The notes: generated by a model from the sequence alone, not told the origin. A stretch of 64,000 bases of DNA from Arthrobacter sp. NicSoilC5 (GCF_019977395.1 NZ_AP024660.1:3410001-3474000), one strand, 5' to 3'. Counted from the stretch's first letter, positions 40,390 to 49,060 are shown. Numbers and translations: made by a program.

Positions 40390-41762
40390 CCTTTTCCCAC
40401 GCAGACCAGGGGACCGCCGAGGAAGCCTGGGCCCGGAGCGGACTGGCTGCTGTACCCGAGCTGCCACTCGACGCGGCTGAGCTGGCGGGCATGCGCTTCG
40501 TGGTCGTGGCAGCCCATCCTGATGATGAAACGCTCGGCGCCGGGGGGCTCATGGCCTCGCTCGTAGCCCTGGGAGCCGAGGTGGAAGTCCTGCTGTGCAC
40601 CGCGGGGGAGGGGTCGCACCCGGATTCGCCCACCACCACTCCCGGGCAGCTGGCCGCCGTCCGGCTTGCCGAGTTTTCCGCGGCCCTGGCCGCCCTGGGC
40701 CTGGCGGACCGCTGGACGTTCCTCGGCTTGCCGGACCGTGGACTGGGCGGCCATGCCGAAGCGATCGCCACTGCTGTCCGGGACGCTGCACAGCGGCTGG
40801 CCGGCGCCCCGGACCGACTGGTCCTGGTGGCACCGTACCGGGCCGACGGCCACGGCGACCACGATGCCCTTGGCGCGGCCGCGGCAGAAGTGGCCCGGCG
40901 CGACGGCCACGCGCTCCTGGAGTATCCCATCTGGTTTTGGCACTGGGCCACGCCCCGGGACCGGGACTGGCGGCAATGGGTCCGCTTCCATCTGGACGAT
41001 CCCGCCCGCACGGCCAAGAAGCGTGCCATGGACGAGCACGCAACCCAGGTGCAGCCACTCTCACCTCTTCCCGGGGATGAAACGTTGCTCAGCGGGACCT
41101 TCCTGGAGCACTTCTCGCGTGGCTACGAGGTCTTCGCCTGGACGCCCGCGCCCACTTCGTCCGGACGGGCGCATTCCAGCAGCGACGCCGAACTGGTCTT
41201 CGACGGCGTCCATGACGGTACGGAGGATCCCTGGAACTACGGCACAAGCTGGTACGAGCGGCGCAAACGCGCGCTCACCCTTGCAGCCCTGCCGGCGGAA
41301 TCCTATGAACGCGGCCTGGAAGTGGGCTGTTCCATCGGGACCTTGACGGCTGAACTGGCCACCCGGTGCCGGACCCTGCTGGCGGTGGACGCCAGCGGGA
41401 CCGCAGTGCGCCGGGCCAGCCAACGGTTGGAAGGCACACCCGGGGTGCAGGTGGAACAGCGGGTCCTTCCCGGCTCCTGGCCCGGAGGAACATTTGACCT
41501 GGTGGTGGTTTCCGAAGTGGGTTACTACCTGGCCCCTGAAGAGCTGGCCCAGCTGTGGGACCGGGTGGAGGCCACCCTGGAACCCGGCGGAACGCTTCTC
41601 CTGTGCCACTGGCGGCATCCCATCACCGGTTGGGAGCTGGATGGGGACACCGTCCACACGCTGGCCCGGGAAAGGCTGGGATGGCGGACGGCCGGGCTTT
41701 ACCAGGAACGCGACTTCGTGCTGGAAGTCCTGGTCGCTCCGGGCGGCGGGGCGGCGGGATGA
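40383..41762 (+). CDS. fused PIG-L (LmbE-type) deacetylase and SAM methyltransferase
   Basis: A 459-aa two-domain protein. Residues about 35-230 are a PIG-L zinc deacetylase with VVAAHPDDETLGAGG and APYRADGHGDHDALG, holding the metal His/Asp residues. Residues about 270-455 are a class I methyltransferase: WYERRKRALTLAALP, SAM motif LEVGCSIGTLTAELA and FDLVVVSEVGYYL. An N-acetylated or acylated sugar-like substrate, then methylation, is inference. The start is GTG 40383 or 40386, inside the previous gene; it ends in an ATGA overlap with the GT2 gene. Confidence 0.9.
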   Translation: MVTFSHADQGTAEEAWARSGLAAVPELPLDAAELAGMRFVVVAAHPDDETLGAGGLMASLVALGAEVEVLLCTAGEGSHPDSPTTTPGQLAAVRLAEFSAALAALGLADRWTFLGLPDRGLGGHAEAIATAVRDAAQRLAGAPDRLVLVAPYRADGHGDHDALGAAAAEVARRDGHALLEYPIWFWHWATPRDRDWRQWVRFHLDDPARTAKKRAMDEHATQVQPLSPLPGDETLLSGTFLEHFSRGYEVFAWTPAPTSSGRAHSSSDAELVFDGVHDGTEDPWNYGTSWYERRKRALTLAALPAESYERGLEVGCSIGTLTAELATRCRTLLAVDASGTAVRRASQRLEGTPGVQVEQRVLPGSWPGGTFDLVVVSEVGYYLAPEELAQLWDRVEATLEPGGTLLLCHWRHPITGWELDGDTVHTLARERLGWRTAGLYQERDFVLEVLVAPGGGAAG

Positions 41763-42550
41763 TGCCGGCCGGTCCGGGGGACGATGCATCAAGCCCGCCT
41801 GTCCAAGCCGCCAACGGCATCCAGCACGTTGCGGTGGTCATTCCGGCCCACAACGAGGAGCAGCACCTGGAACGGGCGCTCACTGCGGTCAGCTGCGCGG
41901 CAGACCGGGTCGAAGCGGAACTGCCGGATGTTGCCGTGCAAGTGGTGGTTGTCCTTGACGGCTGTACCGACCGGTCGCCAGCGGTTGCCGCGCGGGTGGC
42001 GGCCGGGGATCCGCGGTACCTGCTGCTTCCCGTCAGCTTCGGGAGCGTGGGAAGAAGCCGGCAGGCCGGCGTCAGGGCCGCACTGGAGAACTCAAGCAGG
42101 TGCACCCAGGATGGCCGGGCGGCGGGGCATTCCCCGCAGGAGACCTGGCTGGCCAACACGGATGCCGATTCCTGCGTGCCGCCACACTGGCTGGTGCGGC
42201 AACTGGAACTCGCTGAACTCGGTTTCGATGTTGTCCTTGGCACCGTGCAGCCGGACCCCCATGGAATGCACCACGATCTGTTGGCCCGCTGGCACGCGCG
42301 GCACGCCGGCACCGAGGACCACACCCATGTGTACGGTGCCAACCTTGGAGTCCGTGCCTCTTCCTACCTCGCTGCAGGGGGCTTCCCCGGCGTCGATTTC
42401 GATGAAGACCAGGCGCTGGTCCGAAGGCTTCGAAGCAGCGGCGCGGGCATCGTTGCCACCGACACCACACGGGTCCTCACGTCAGGACGGACGGCGGGAC
42501 GGGCGCCGCACGGGTTCGCCGCGTACCTCCTGGCCCTGGCGCAGCCATAG
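41759..42550 (+). CDS. glycosyltransferase family 2
   Basis: A 263-aa GT-A fold enzyme: VAVVIPAHNEEQHLERAL at the start, VVVLDGCTDRS, the DxD-type motif NTDADSCVPPHW, and the acceptor-side YGANLGVRASSYLAAGGF with DEDQAL. No membrane segments, so it acts in the cytoplasm. It is the last gene of the acyl-CoA dehydrogenase/PIG-L cassette. An 18-bp repeat array begins in its last codons. Confidence 0.9.
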   Translation: MMPAGPGDDASSPPVQAANGIQHVAVVIPAHNEEQHLERALTAVSCAADRVEAELPDVAVQVVVVLDGCTDRSPAVAARVAAGDPRYLLLPVSFGSVGRSRQAGVRAALENSSRCTQDGRAAGHSPQETWLANTDADSCVPPHWLVRQLELAELGFDVVLGTVQPDPHGMHHDLLARWHARHAGTEDHTHVYGANLGVRASSYLAAGGFPGVDFDEDQALVRRLRSSGAGIVATDTTRVLTSGRTAGRAPHGFAAYLLALAQP

Positions 42551-42628
42551 GGCACTGCGCAGCCGTAGGGTGGGGCGGAGCCATGGGGCACTGCGCAGCC
42601 ATAGGGTGGGGCGGAGTCTTAGCAGCGG
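42539..42628. repeat. 18-bp imperfect tandem repeat, 5 units
   Basis: Units starting at 42539, 42557, 42575, 42593 and 42611 share the pattern GCGCAGCCATAGGG-CACT/TGGG. The first unit contains the GT2 stop codon; the rest is non-coding. Confidence 0.85.
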
Positions 42629-42659
42629 CATCTGACCCAAGAGCTGCCCCGGCATGGAA

Positions 42660-42689
42660 AAGGGCTGCTGCCGTACGGCAACAGCCCTT
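42660..42689. terminator. hairpin terminator
   Basis: Arms AAGGGCTG/CAGCCCTT with an inner TGCCG/CGGCA stem and one mismatch. It ends the GT2 cassette and probably also the converging 42768-43025 gene. Confidence 0.75.
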
Positions 42690-42767
42690 CGTTCCGGGAC
42701 TTAATCTCGCGTGACTGCGTCAGTGACCTTCCCGGGCGCAGGCTTCAGCCGGCGCTTCCGGTTCGTG

Positions 42768-43025
42768 TCAGACCAGGTCCGGAGCGCTGGCAACGATGTA
42801 GTCCGCCGCAGCTGGTCCGGTCATGGAGAGGTTATTGCTGTCCGGGTTGATTCCGGCGTCGTGCAGGGCCTCCCAAAGGGCTTCCGGCGGCTGGAGTTCT
42901 GCCTTGTGCAGGAGGCACCAACTTGTGTAAAGGCCGTAGAGCTCGTCGCGCCTGAGGCCCAGCCCGGGCTCCCTGTCCGCGACAACTGCTTCGGCAAGAA
43001 ACTGTTCAAAATGGGTAGCAGGCAT
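42768..43025 (-). CDS. small hypothetical protein
   Basis: An 85-aa soluble protein, not recognised. It reads as a real helical domain: FEQFLAEAVVADREPGLGL, RRDELYGLYTSWCLLHKAEL, EALWEALHDAGINPDSNNLS. The overlapping plus-strand frame looks like a shadow. Confidence 0.7.
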   Translation of the reverse strand: MPATHFEQFLAEAVVADREPGLGLRRDELYGLYTSWCLLHKAELQPPEALWEALHDAGINPDSNNLSMTGPAAADYIVASAPDLV

Positions 43026-43409
43026 GTCCGCTCATTTAGGGTCGACACTGATTCCGCCGTCTGCTTCAGCGGCCTTGCCCGGTTTCCAGGGGATCCCGGC
43101 GAGGTAATCAAGAAATTATTGCAGTTCTGTGTGCTTGTCCAGTTGGACCGGCCGGGTTGCGCCCTGGCTGGTCACACCCTGTACAGTTGCGCGGCGAACA
43201 GCGGTGGAAGGGTGCAGGGCGGCTTTGAGGGGGGCCGACGGCGACTGGGGGGACTGGCCTCGGTCTCAGAAGAGGCCATCTCACCGCCGACCCCGTATTA
43301 CCCCGGGTTTACATCATCCCGGGAAAACCAAACAGGACCTTCAAGATGAATTTTCCTCCATCTCGAAGGTCCTGCCTAGTCCCCCTGGGCAGTGGCTGGG
43401 CCTGCCTGC
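43026..43409. other. 384-bp stretch without a supported gene
   Basis: No convincing reading frame on either strand. It contains the YihY-gene terminator (43333-43374) and presumably the promoter of the 42768-43025 gene. Confidence 0.5.
43333..43374 (-). terminator. hairpin terminator after the YihY gene
   Basis: 16-bp arms CAGGACCTTCAAGATG / CATCTCGAAGGTCCTG (one G-U-type mismatch) around an A/T-rich loop, 36 bases beyond the stop at 43410. Confidence 0.75.
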
Positions 43410-44639
43410 CTAAGCGCTGCCGCCTGGCCGGCCGCCGCCGTCGGCCTCCCCGTTGCCGGCCCGGTGCTGCACCTTCTCGCGGACCCTGTCGCGGTGCCGC
43501 TCGCCTGGCCTCACTTCGTTCTGTTCATTCCCGGCACCTTGCCCGTCGGGGTTTTCGCCGGAATCATCCTGCCCGTTCTCCGAGGCATACTGCTCCCGAA
43601 GTTCACGGCCGTGCTTGATGTCCTCTTCGATCTGCTTCTGCAGCTTCTCGCTTTTCTTGGTGTCCCGCGGCGGCAGCTGGATGGTTTCCTCTGCCTTGAT
43701 ACCGGCCTGGAGTTCACGGCCGCGCTCCACCTCAGCGTCGAACTCAGCGCCGAAAAGAAGGGACATGTTCAGGATCCACAGCCACAGCAGCATGATGATC
43801 ACGCTGCCCAGTGCACCATAGGTCTTGTTGTAGTTGCCGAAGTTGCCGACGTAGAAGCCAAAGCCCAGCGAGGCGATCAGGAAGACAAACAGGGCAATCC
43901 CGGAACCCATGCTCATCCAGCGGAATTTGGGCTGCTTGACGTTGGGGGTGGCGTAGTACAGCACGGCAATGATGGCGATGATCAACGCGATCATGACCGG
44001 CCACTTGGCAATGTTCCAGACCATGAGGAAGGGCCCGCTGAGGCCGATAAGCCCGCCCACTGCCTCGGAAACCGGGCCGCTGAGGACCAGCATGCCGGCC
44101 AGCAGAGCCACGATAACCACGGCCAGGAGCGTAACGCCAAGCATGGTGCCGCGGAGCTTCACGAACGCGCGCCCCTCGTCCACCTCATAAACCCGGTTCA
44201 TGGCCCGGCCGAAGGCTCCGACGTATCCGGACGCCGACCACAGGGCGGTTACAAGCCCGATCACCAGGGTGAACCCGGCCGCCGGGGCGCTGGTCAGTTC
44301 AGCTACCGGTCCGCTGATGGTGTTGACGGTCTCCGCCGGGGCGAAGCCGCGCACGATTTCCAGCAAGGCGTTGGTGGTCTTCTGCGGATCCCCAAAAAGG
44401 CCAAGGAGCGAAACCAGTGCCAGCAACGCTGGGAACAGCGAGAGGACGGCGTAATAGGTCAGGGCCGCCGCCAGGTCAGGGCATTGGTCCTTGGTGAACT
44501 CCCGGAGCGTCTTCTTGGTGATGTACTTCCAGGAAGGCTTATCCAGGTCCCTCGGGCTGGCAGGTTTCCTTGAATCGTTTGGATCCGGAGCCTGGCCCGC
44601 CTTGGCGGTGCTGGTCTCGGAATCGTCGTGAGTGGCCAT
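43410..44639 (-). CDS. YihY/BrkB family inner-membrane protein
   Basis: A 409-aa protein with about 6 membrane segments between residues 60 and 310. Family marks are CPDLAAALTYYAVLSLFPAL near the N-terminus and NYNKTYGALGSVIIMLLWLW with LLFGAEFDAE near the end of the membrane region. N- and C-terminal tails are polar; the last 90 residues are charged and probably disordered. Transport function is unproven in the family. Confidence 0.92.
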   Translation of the reverse strand: MATHDDSETSTAKAGQAPDPNDSRKPASPRDLDKPSWKYITKKTLREFTKDQCPDLAAALTYYAVLSLFPALLALVSLLGLFGDPQKTTNALLEIVRGFAPAETVNTISGPVAELTSAPAAGFTLVIGLVTALWSASGYVGAFGRAMNRVYEVDEGRAFVKLRGTMLGVTLLAVVIVALLAGMLVLSGPVSEAVGGLIGLSGPFLMVWNIAKWPVMIALIIAIIAVLYYATPNVKQPKFRWMSMGSGIALFVFLIASLGFGFYVGNFGNYNKTYGALGSVIIMLLWLWILNMSLLFGAEFDAEVERGRELQAGIKAEETIQLPPRDTKKSEKLQKQIEEDIKHGRELREQYASENGQDDSGENPDGQGAGNEQNEVRPGERHRDRVREKVQHRAGNGEADGGGRPGGSA

Positions 44640-44742
44640 GGGGAAGTCCTCTCAATCAGGGGCCAAGCGGACAGGCCGGCCCGCGGATGGCGGTGCCGGC
44701 CTGCCGATCAAACTGATGCCTTACGGTGCCGCTGTGGGCTGA

Positions 44743-45405
44743 TCAGGTGTTTTGGATGGTGTCTTTGGCGTCGGTTGCGCGGTCTTTGACGTCGGTGGCT
44801 GCGTATTGGCCTTCGGTTTTGACGTTTTGGGCGGCGTCGGTGGCGGTGGCCTTGACGTTTTCCATGGCTTCCTGGGCGGGTTCCTTGAGGTCCTGGGCCA
44901 TGGTTTTGGCGGCGTCGGTGACCTGGGTTGCCAGGGGCTGGGCTGCGGTTTTGAGTTGGTCCGCGGCTTCGCGTTCTTTGTCGCTGGCCGGGATCAGGGA
45001 GGAGATCAGCATGCCGGCGCCGAAGGCGATGAGCCCTGCGGCCAGGGGGTTGCCGGCGGTTTTGGCTTTGACCTGGTCCGGGGCGTGGGAGACGGCCTGG
45101 CCGGCGTCGGAAAGTTTCGCGGAGACGGTGTCTGTTGCCTGGTGCAGGTTGTCTCCTGCGGTGTGCATGGCGTTGGTGGTGTGCCCGGCTCCGGTGGCGG
45201 TGGTGTCGTGGACTTTGGTGCCGGCGGTGTCTGCTGCTCCCATGATTTTCTCCTTCACCCCGGTCACGGCGTCGCGGACCTTGTCGGTTTGGCGGTGGAC
45301 GATGTTGGACGGGGTGACTTTGTCGGCCACGGCGTCCACGTTGGTGCCCAGGCGTGCCCGGGTGGCTTCTATGTCTGCGCGGATGACGTCAGGGTTGTCG
45401 CTCAT
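44743..45405 (-). CDS. DUF3618 protein with LEA-like repeats
   Basis: A 220-aa protein. The N-terminus DNPDVIRADIEATRARLG is the DUF3618 signature; a single membrane segment follows (about 120-140, NPLAAGLIAFGAGMLISSLI). The rest is made of Ala/Thr/Lys/Asp amphipathic stretches (DAAKTMAQDLKEPAQEAMEN) like late-embryogenesis-abundant or apolipophorin-like helices. Its start overlaps the holin-like gene stop (ATGA). A stress or envelope role is inference. Confidence 0.85.
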   Translation of the reverse strand: MSDNPDVIRADIEATRARLGTNVDAVADKVTPSNIVHRQTDKVRDAVTGVKEKIMGAADTAGTKVHDTTATGAGHTTNAMHTAGDNLHQATDTVSAKLSDAGQAVSHAPDQVKAKTAGNPLAAGLIAFGAGMLISSLIPASDKEREAADQLKTAAQPLATQVTDAAKTMAQDLKEPAQEAMENVKATATDAAQNVKTEGQYAATDVKDRATDAKDTIQNT

Positions 45406-45833
45406 CGGTTTACCTCACCTGGTTTTAGGGTTGGGGGAATTTCTGAGAGGGTTTCGCCGGTTTGGGGCAGGCCCTTGATCTGTTTGAGTTCCTTGCGGCC
45501 GGTGGAGGCCAGGACGGCGGCGATGATGGCCCAGATGACGGCGACGATCAGCGCGGCCCAGCCCAGGGCCATGATGGCGCCCAGGGCCCACATCAGGGCC
45601 AGGGAGAGGAAGAGCAGGACAAAGTGTCCGCCGATCCCGGCGCCGGCGAGCATGCCGGCGCCTTTGCCTGCGCGGGAGGTGGATTGTTTGAGTTCGGCCT
45701 TGGCCAGTTCCACTTCCTGGCGCATCAGGGTGGACAGGTCACGGGTCACGTCCCCGAGCAGGTCACCGAGTGAGGCGTTGTCCGCTTTCACATGCGCCGC
45801 GCTGGGCGGCGGCTCCGGAATCTGGCTACTCAT
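45402..45833 (-). CDS. phage-holin-superfamily-like (DUF1469) membrane protein
   Basis: A 143-aa protein with two adjacent membrane segments (about 65-90 and 92-112, FVLLFLSLALMWALGAIMAL and AALIVAVIWAIIAAVLA) after SLGDLLGDVTRDLSTLMRQE, the Actinobacterial DUF1469 signature. It is the middle gene of a three-gene overlapping operon. Despite the name, no lysis role is implied. ATG 45833 is preferred to GTG 45836. Confidence 0.86.
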   Translation of the reverse strand: MSSQIPEPPPSAAHVKADNASLGDLLGDVTRDLSTLMRQEVELAKAELKQSTSRAGKGAGMLAGAGIGGHFVLLFLSLALMWALGAIMALGWAALIVAVIWAIIAAVLASTGRKELKQIKGLPQTGETLSEIPPTLKPGEVNR

Positions 45834-46801
45834 CACAGACCACCCGTCTGGCCGCCCCGGGTGCGGTCCTGGGTGAGGGGATCGTTTGCCATGGGATCGT
45901 CGGCGAGGGCGCGGTCGCGCAGCGGGTCGTCGGAGAGCTGGTTTCCTGACCAGGGCTCCTCCACGAGCTGCGGGCTGTCCAGGCCGCTGGCCGGACCTGC
46001 TGCTTCCGGATAGCTGCTGCCCGGTGCGCCGCCGTCGTATCCGGCCGTTGTGGTGGCCGGTGCGGGCAGCTGGACCGGCGGGGGCGGAACCGTCCCGCCC
46101 GCAACGGGGTATGACTGGTTGTACTGGTCGCCGTAGGTGGCGCCGGAGTACTGGCCGGACAGGCCCGCTGCACCGGTGCCGGCAGTGGATGTTTCGGGAG
46201 GGCCTGCGGTGAGTCCGCGGGTGAGGCGTCCGGCGAGGACGCCGGCGCCGGCGGCGAGGAGCAGGAAGGTTCCGGGGCGGTTGCGGGCGAACCGCTGGAC
46301 CTCGTTCAGGAGGTCACCCGGCTCCCGGTTTTCCAGCCAGGTGGCCATGGAGGAGGTGCGTTCTGCGGCCTGGCGGACCAGGTCGCCGGCCATGCCCTGC
46401 TGGTCCGGGGCGTTGGCCATGCTGTGCAGCTGGGTGGAGATGTTGCGGATGCCTTCCGCGGCCTTCTGCTGCTGGGTGCCCGCCTGGCTGGTGAGGCCGG
46501 ACTTTGCCTGGTGCAGGAGGTCCTGTGCATTGGCCTTGGCCTCATGCGCCACGTTCGCGGCTTCGTCCTTTGCCGTCTGGGCTACATTCTGTGCCGATCC
46601 CGCTGCGGTCCGGGCAACATCGGCTGCTTCTTCCTTGGCTGCGTCCTTGCGGGACGTGCCGTAGGCGTCACCAGCCTGGCTGCCGCCGGCGAGGGGAGCA
46701 GCGGTTGAGGGGAAGGTGGCGGGCTCCCGCTCGCCAGGGATTCCTGTATTGGCCGGGGGAGCCGTGTATGCGGGATCCTCGGGCCATTGGTTCTCTGTCA
46801 T
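45833..46801 (-). CDS. Ala/Gln-rich membrane-associated protein with LEA-like helix
   Basis: A 322-aa protein of unknown family. Residues about 55-130 form an Ala/Lys/Glu helix (AAKEEAADVARTAAGSAQNV and following), then ENREPGDLLNEVQRFARNRP and a short membrane segment (about 177-195, GTFLLLAAGAGVLAGRL). The last third is Pro/Gly/Tyr-rich and disordered. It is first in the operon with the DUF1469 and DUF3618 genes and has a sigma-B/F-like promoter. Confidence 0.8.
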   Translation of the reverse strand: MTENQWPEDPAYTAPPANTGIPGEREPATFPSTAAPLAGGSQAGDAYGTSRKDAAKEEAADVARTAAGSAQNVAQTAKDEAANVAHEAKANAQDLLHQAKSGLTSQAGTQQQKAAEGIRNISTQLHSMANAPDQQGMAGDLVRQAAERTSSMATWLENREPGDLLNEVQRFARNRPGTFLLLAAGAGVLAGRLTRGLTAGPPETSTAGTGAAGLSGQYSGATYGDQYNQSYPVAGGTVPPPPVQLPAPATTTAGYDGGAPGSSYPEAAGPASGLDSPQLVEEPWSGNQLSDDPLRDRALADDPMANDPLTQDRTRGGQTGGL

Positions 46802-46891
46802 CTTCGCTCTCTTTCCAAGAAGGCCGGTTGTTGATCAAGAACCAGCAATACTGGCCGTAAAATGATAAGCATGATTACTAATGAAAGGTAA

Positions 46892-46917
46892 GTACCCTTG
46901 CTAAGCGAGTTATAACC
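46892..46917 (-). promoter_or_regulatory. sigma-B/F-like promoter of the envelope/stress operon
   Basis: On the minus strand GGTTAT (plus 46912-46917), a 14-base spacer, and GGGTAC (plus 46892-46897) match the general GTTT-N14-GGGTA pattern of sigma-B/F promoters. It lies about 90 bases before ATG 46801. A sigma factor of this class is encoded at 49136-50095. Confidence 0.5.
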
Positions 46918-46986
46918 GTTCCAAAAATGTCAGCCGGAATGGCGAGGGCCTGCCCGGTCACAACGAAGTGGAAAGTGGTGGGAAAC

Positions 46987-47856
46987 GTGGATACAGCTCC
47001 ATGGGTATGGGTGGTAGTTGCCGTTGTTGTGGTGGTACTGATCGTGCTGCTGCTCCTGGCCGGTGGAAGGCGCCGGAAAGCCATGCAGGAGAAGCGGGAC
47101 CAGGAGCACCGGGAAAAGGCCGCCGAGATCCGGCGCGAAGCCGAGAACATGGAAATTGATGCCCGCGAACGGGAGGCCAAAGCCATCCGGGCGCGCGCGG
47201 ACGCCGAGCAGGCGCAGGTTGACGCTGCACGGCTGCGCCAGGAAGCAGAAAAGCGCAGCCAGGAAGCCCAGTCCCTGCGGGGTGACGTTGCCAGCCGTAC
47301 ACGGAAGGCGGACGAACTTGATCCCGACGTAGGGGCGGATGGCAGGCGGCAGGAGCGCCCCGTAGTGCACGACGCCCGGGACGAGCGCCGCGAAGGATAC
47401 GACGCCGGGCAGGGGCGCCCTGTAGTGAATGCTGCCCGGGAGGATCGCCCTGTACTGAATGACGCCCGGGACGAGCGCCACGAGGGGTACGACGCCCGGG
47501 GCGAGCGCCACGAAGGGTACGACGCCCAGCATCTTCAGGACGGCGAGGTCAGCCGCGATGGGCGCGGTCCGGCCCACGCGGGTCCTGCCCGGGACGTGGG
47601 CTCAGACATGGGCAGGGATGCAGGGTATCCCGGTGCTGAAAGCGCGGACACCGGCCATGGCGGGCGGTACGGCACTCCTGACGCCGGTGGTGGCCTTGGC
47701 GGGCACCATGACGCTCAGGCGGCGGGTGCCGAAGCCGGGATCCCTGAGGCAGAGGCTGAGGCTGGGCGGAGGCGCCAAGCGGACGCCAGGGACGCTGCCG
47801 CCGGGCATGGAGTGCGGGACGAGCGCGGCGAGGGCGACCCTCGAACCGGCATCTGA
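46987..47856 (+). CDS. single-TM coiled-coil protein with 10-residue repeats
   Basis: A 289-aa protein: membrane segment at about 5-25 (VWVVVAVVVVVLIVLLLLAG), then a charged coiled coil (about 30-110, Glu/Arg/Ala with EKRDQEHREKAAEIRREAEN), then six 10-residue repeats of the DARDERHEGY type, then a Gly/Asp/His-rich tail. GTG 46987 puts the membrane segment near the N-terminus; ATG 46927 is in frame and possible. Divergent from the envelope operon. Function unknown. Confidence 0.72.
   Translation: MDTAPWVWVVVAVVVVVLIVLLLLAGGRRRKAMQEKRDQEHREKAAEIRREAENMEIDAREREAKAIRARADAEQAQVDAARLRQEAEKRSQEAQSLRGDVASRTRKADELDPDVGADGRRQERPVVHDARDERREGYDAGQGRPVVNAAREDRPVLNDARDERHEGYDARGERHEGYDAQHLQDGEVSRDGRGPAHAGPARDVGSDMGRDAGYPGAESADTGHGGRYGTPDAGGGLGGHHDAQAAGAEAGIPEAEAEAGRRRQADARDAAAGHGVRDERGEGDPRTGI
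47341..47520 (+). repeat. in-frame 30-bp tandem repeat, 6 units
   Basis: Units at 47341, 47371, 47401, 47431, 47461 and 47491; units 2, 5 and 6 are closest (GACGCCCGGGACGAGCGCCA core). They encode imperfect decapeptides in the coiled-coil protein. Confidence 0.88.
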
Positions 47857-47903
47857 ATGCACCGGCATGTGAACGCGCTGCCATCTGACGCGCAGCCATG
47901 AAA

Positions 47904-47940
47904 GATGGAGGCCGCCGCCTTTTTGGTGGCGGCCTCCATC
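47904..47940. terminator. bidirectional hairpin terminator
   Basis: 16-bp arms GATGGAGGCCGCCGCC / GGTGGCGGCCTCCATC (one G-U pair) with a T-run loop, between converging genes. Confidence 0.8.
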
Positions 47941-47948
47941 GGGTGCCT

Positions 47949-48989
47949 TTAGGGGCGGTGCGGCTTCAGGACGGGGGAAGGGCTGACTCCTTCCCCCTTT
48001 CCCATGCCCGCAAGCAGTTCCTTGACGGCATCGATCGACGAAACTTTCGGCTCCCAGGCCAAAATGCGTTCCGCGCGGCTGGTGTCCATGATGGGGGCGC
48101 CTGCTGCCATCTCCACCCACCCCGAATCGGTGGGTTGCACCCGGGCGCGCCACGTCAGATCAACGACTGCATGGAGCAGCGCCATGGGGATGGGGAGGAT
48201 CCTCTTGGCGCCAAGGATGCGCCCCAGTTCCTGCGGCGTCAGGACCGGCTCTGCGGCGATATTGAAGGCTCCGCTGGCACGCTGGTCCACCACCCGCCAA
48301 TAGGCCTCGGCGACATCGTCGGCATGGACTGCCTGGAATACCAGGTTGTCCGGGACAGGCAGTATCGGCAGCCATGGCTTGGGCGGCACCAGCCGGGACA
48401 GGACGCGGCCAAGGAAGTACCTGCCGATTTCAGCCCCCGCGTGTTCCTGGAAGATGAGAGCCGGCCGCAGCCGCGCGACGGCGATGCCCGGGTTCGCGGC
48501 CATGAAGCCGTCCAGGAGCTTCTCCTGTTCGGCCTTGTGCCGGCTGTAGTGCGAACCGGCCATTCCTCCCGCCGGCCACGACTCGTCCCTGCGCTGGTCC
48601 TTACCCGACTTGCTGTAGGCGCCCACCGAAGAGGCGCAGACAACCTGCTTGACTCCCGCCCGGCCTGCGGCATCCAGGACGTTTCTGGTTCCCATGACGT
48701 TGGTCCGGTGCAGCATGTCCAGGTCCCGGTTCGGCTGGATCTGCCACGCCAAGTGGACTACCGCATCAACCCCGTCCAGCGCCTGCTCCAGCCGGGGAAT
48801 GTCCCGCTCCAGGCCCACATCCAAGGTGTGCCAGTGCACGCCGGCGTAGGGCTCCCGGGACGTGTCGGGAACCCTGCGGCTGATTCCCACCAGCTCCAGG
48901 CTTCCGGGCTTTCTCTTCAGCTGGCGCTGCAGGTTTCGCAGCAGTGCTGTTCCCGCATTTCCGCTGGCTCCGGTGATGGCAATGCGCAT
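47949..48989 (-). CDS. NAD-dependent epimerase/dehydratase family protein (extended SDR)
   Basis: A 346-aa extended SDR. The nucleotide motif is ITGASGNAGTALLRNL; the active site is CASSVGAYSKSG with YSRHK. It resembles UDP-glucose-epimerase-like proteins; substrate unknown. It is divergent from the sigma factor gene, 146 bp apart, and could share its stress control. Confidence 0.88.
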   Translation of the reverse strand: MRIAITGASGNAGTALLRNLQRQLKRKPGSLELVGISRRVPDTSREPYAGVHWHTLDVGLERDIPRLEQALDGVDAVVHLAWQIQPNRDLDMLHRTNVMGTRNVLDAAGRAGVKQVVCASSVGAYSKSGKDQRRDESWPAGGMAGSHYSRHKAEQEKLLDGFMAANPGIAVARLRPALIFQEHAGAEIGRYFLGRVLSRLVPPKPWLPILPVPDNLVFQAVHADDVAEAYWRVVDQRASGAFNIAAEPVLTPQELGRILGAKRILPIPMALLHAVVDLTWRARVQPTDSGWVEMAAGAPIMDTSRAERILAWEPKVSSIDAVKELLAGMGKGEGVSPSPVLKPHRP

Positions 48990-49060
48990 GACGAGACTCC
49001 TAGGCGGGTTGGTCCGGTTGCCGTTTACATTCCGAGCTTATAGCGGAGAAGGATTGTTTT

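Noticed and set aside
42539..42628. Possible CRISPR or attachment-site repeat
   Set aside because: 18-bp imperfect units without spacers or an adjacent integrase.
42711..43349. 212-codon plus-strand open frame
   Set aside because: The antisense 42768-43025 frame has more protein-like composition, and the plus frame crosses a likely terminator region.
45402..45833. Phage holin and a nearby prophage
   Set aside because: The protein is of the chromosomal Actinobacterial DUF1469 type; no phage structural, lysis or integrase genes are present.
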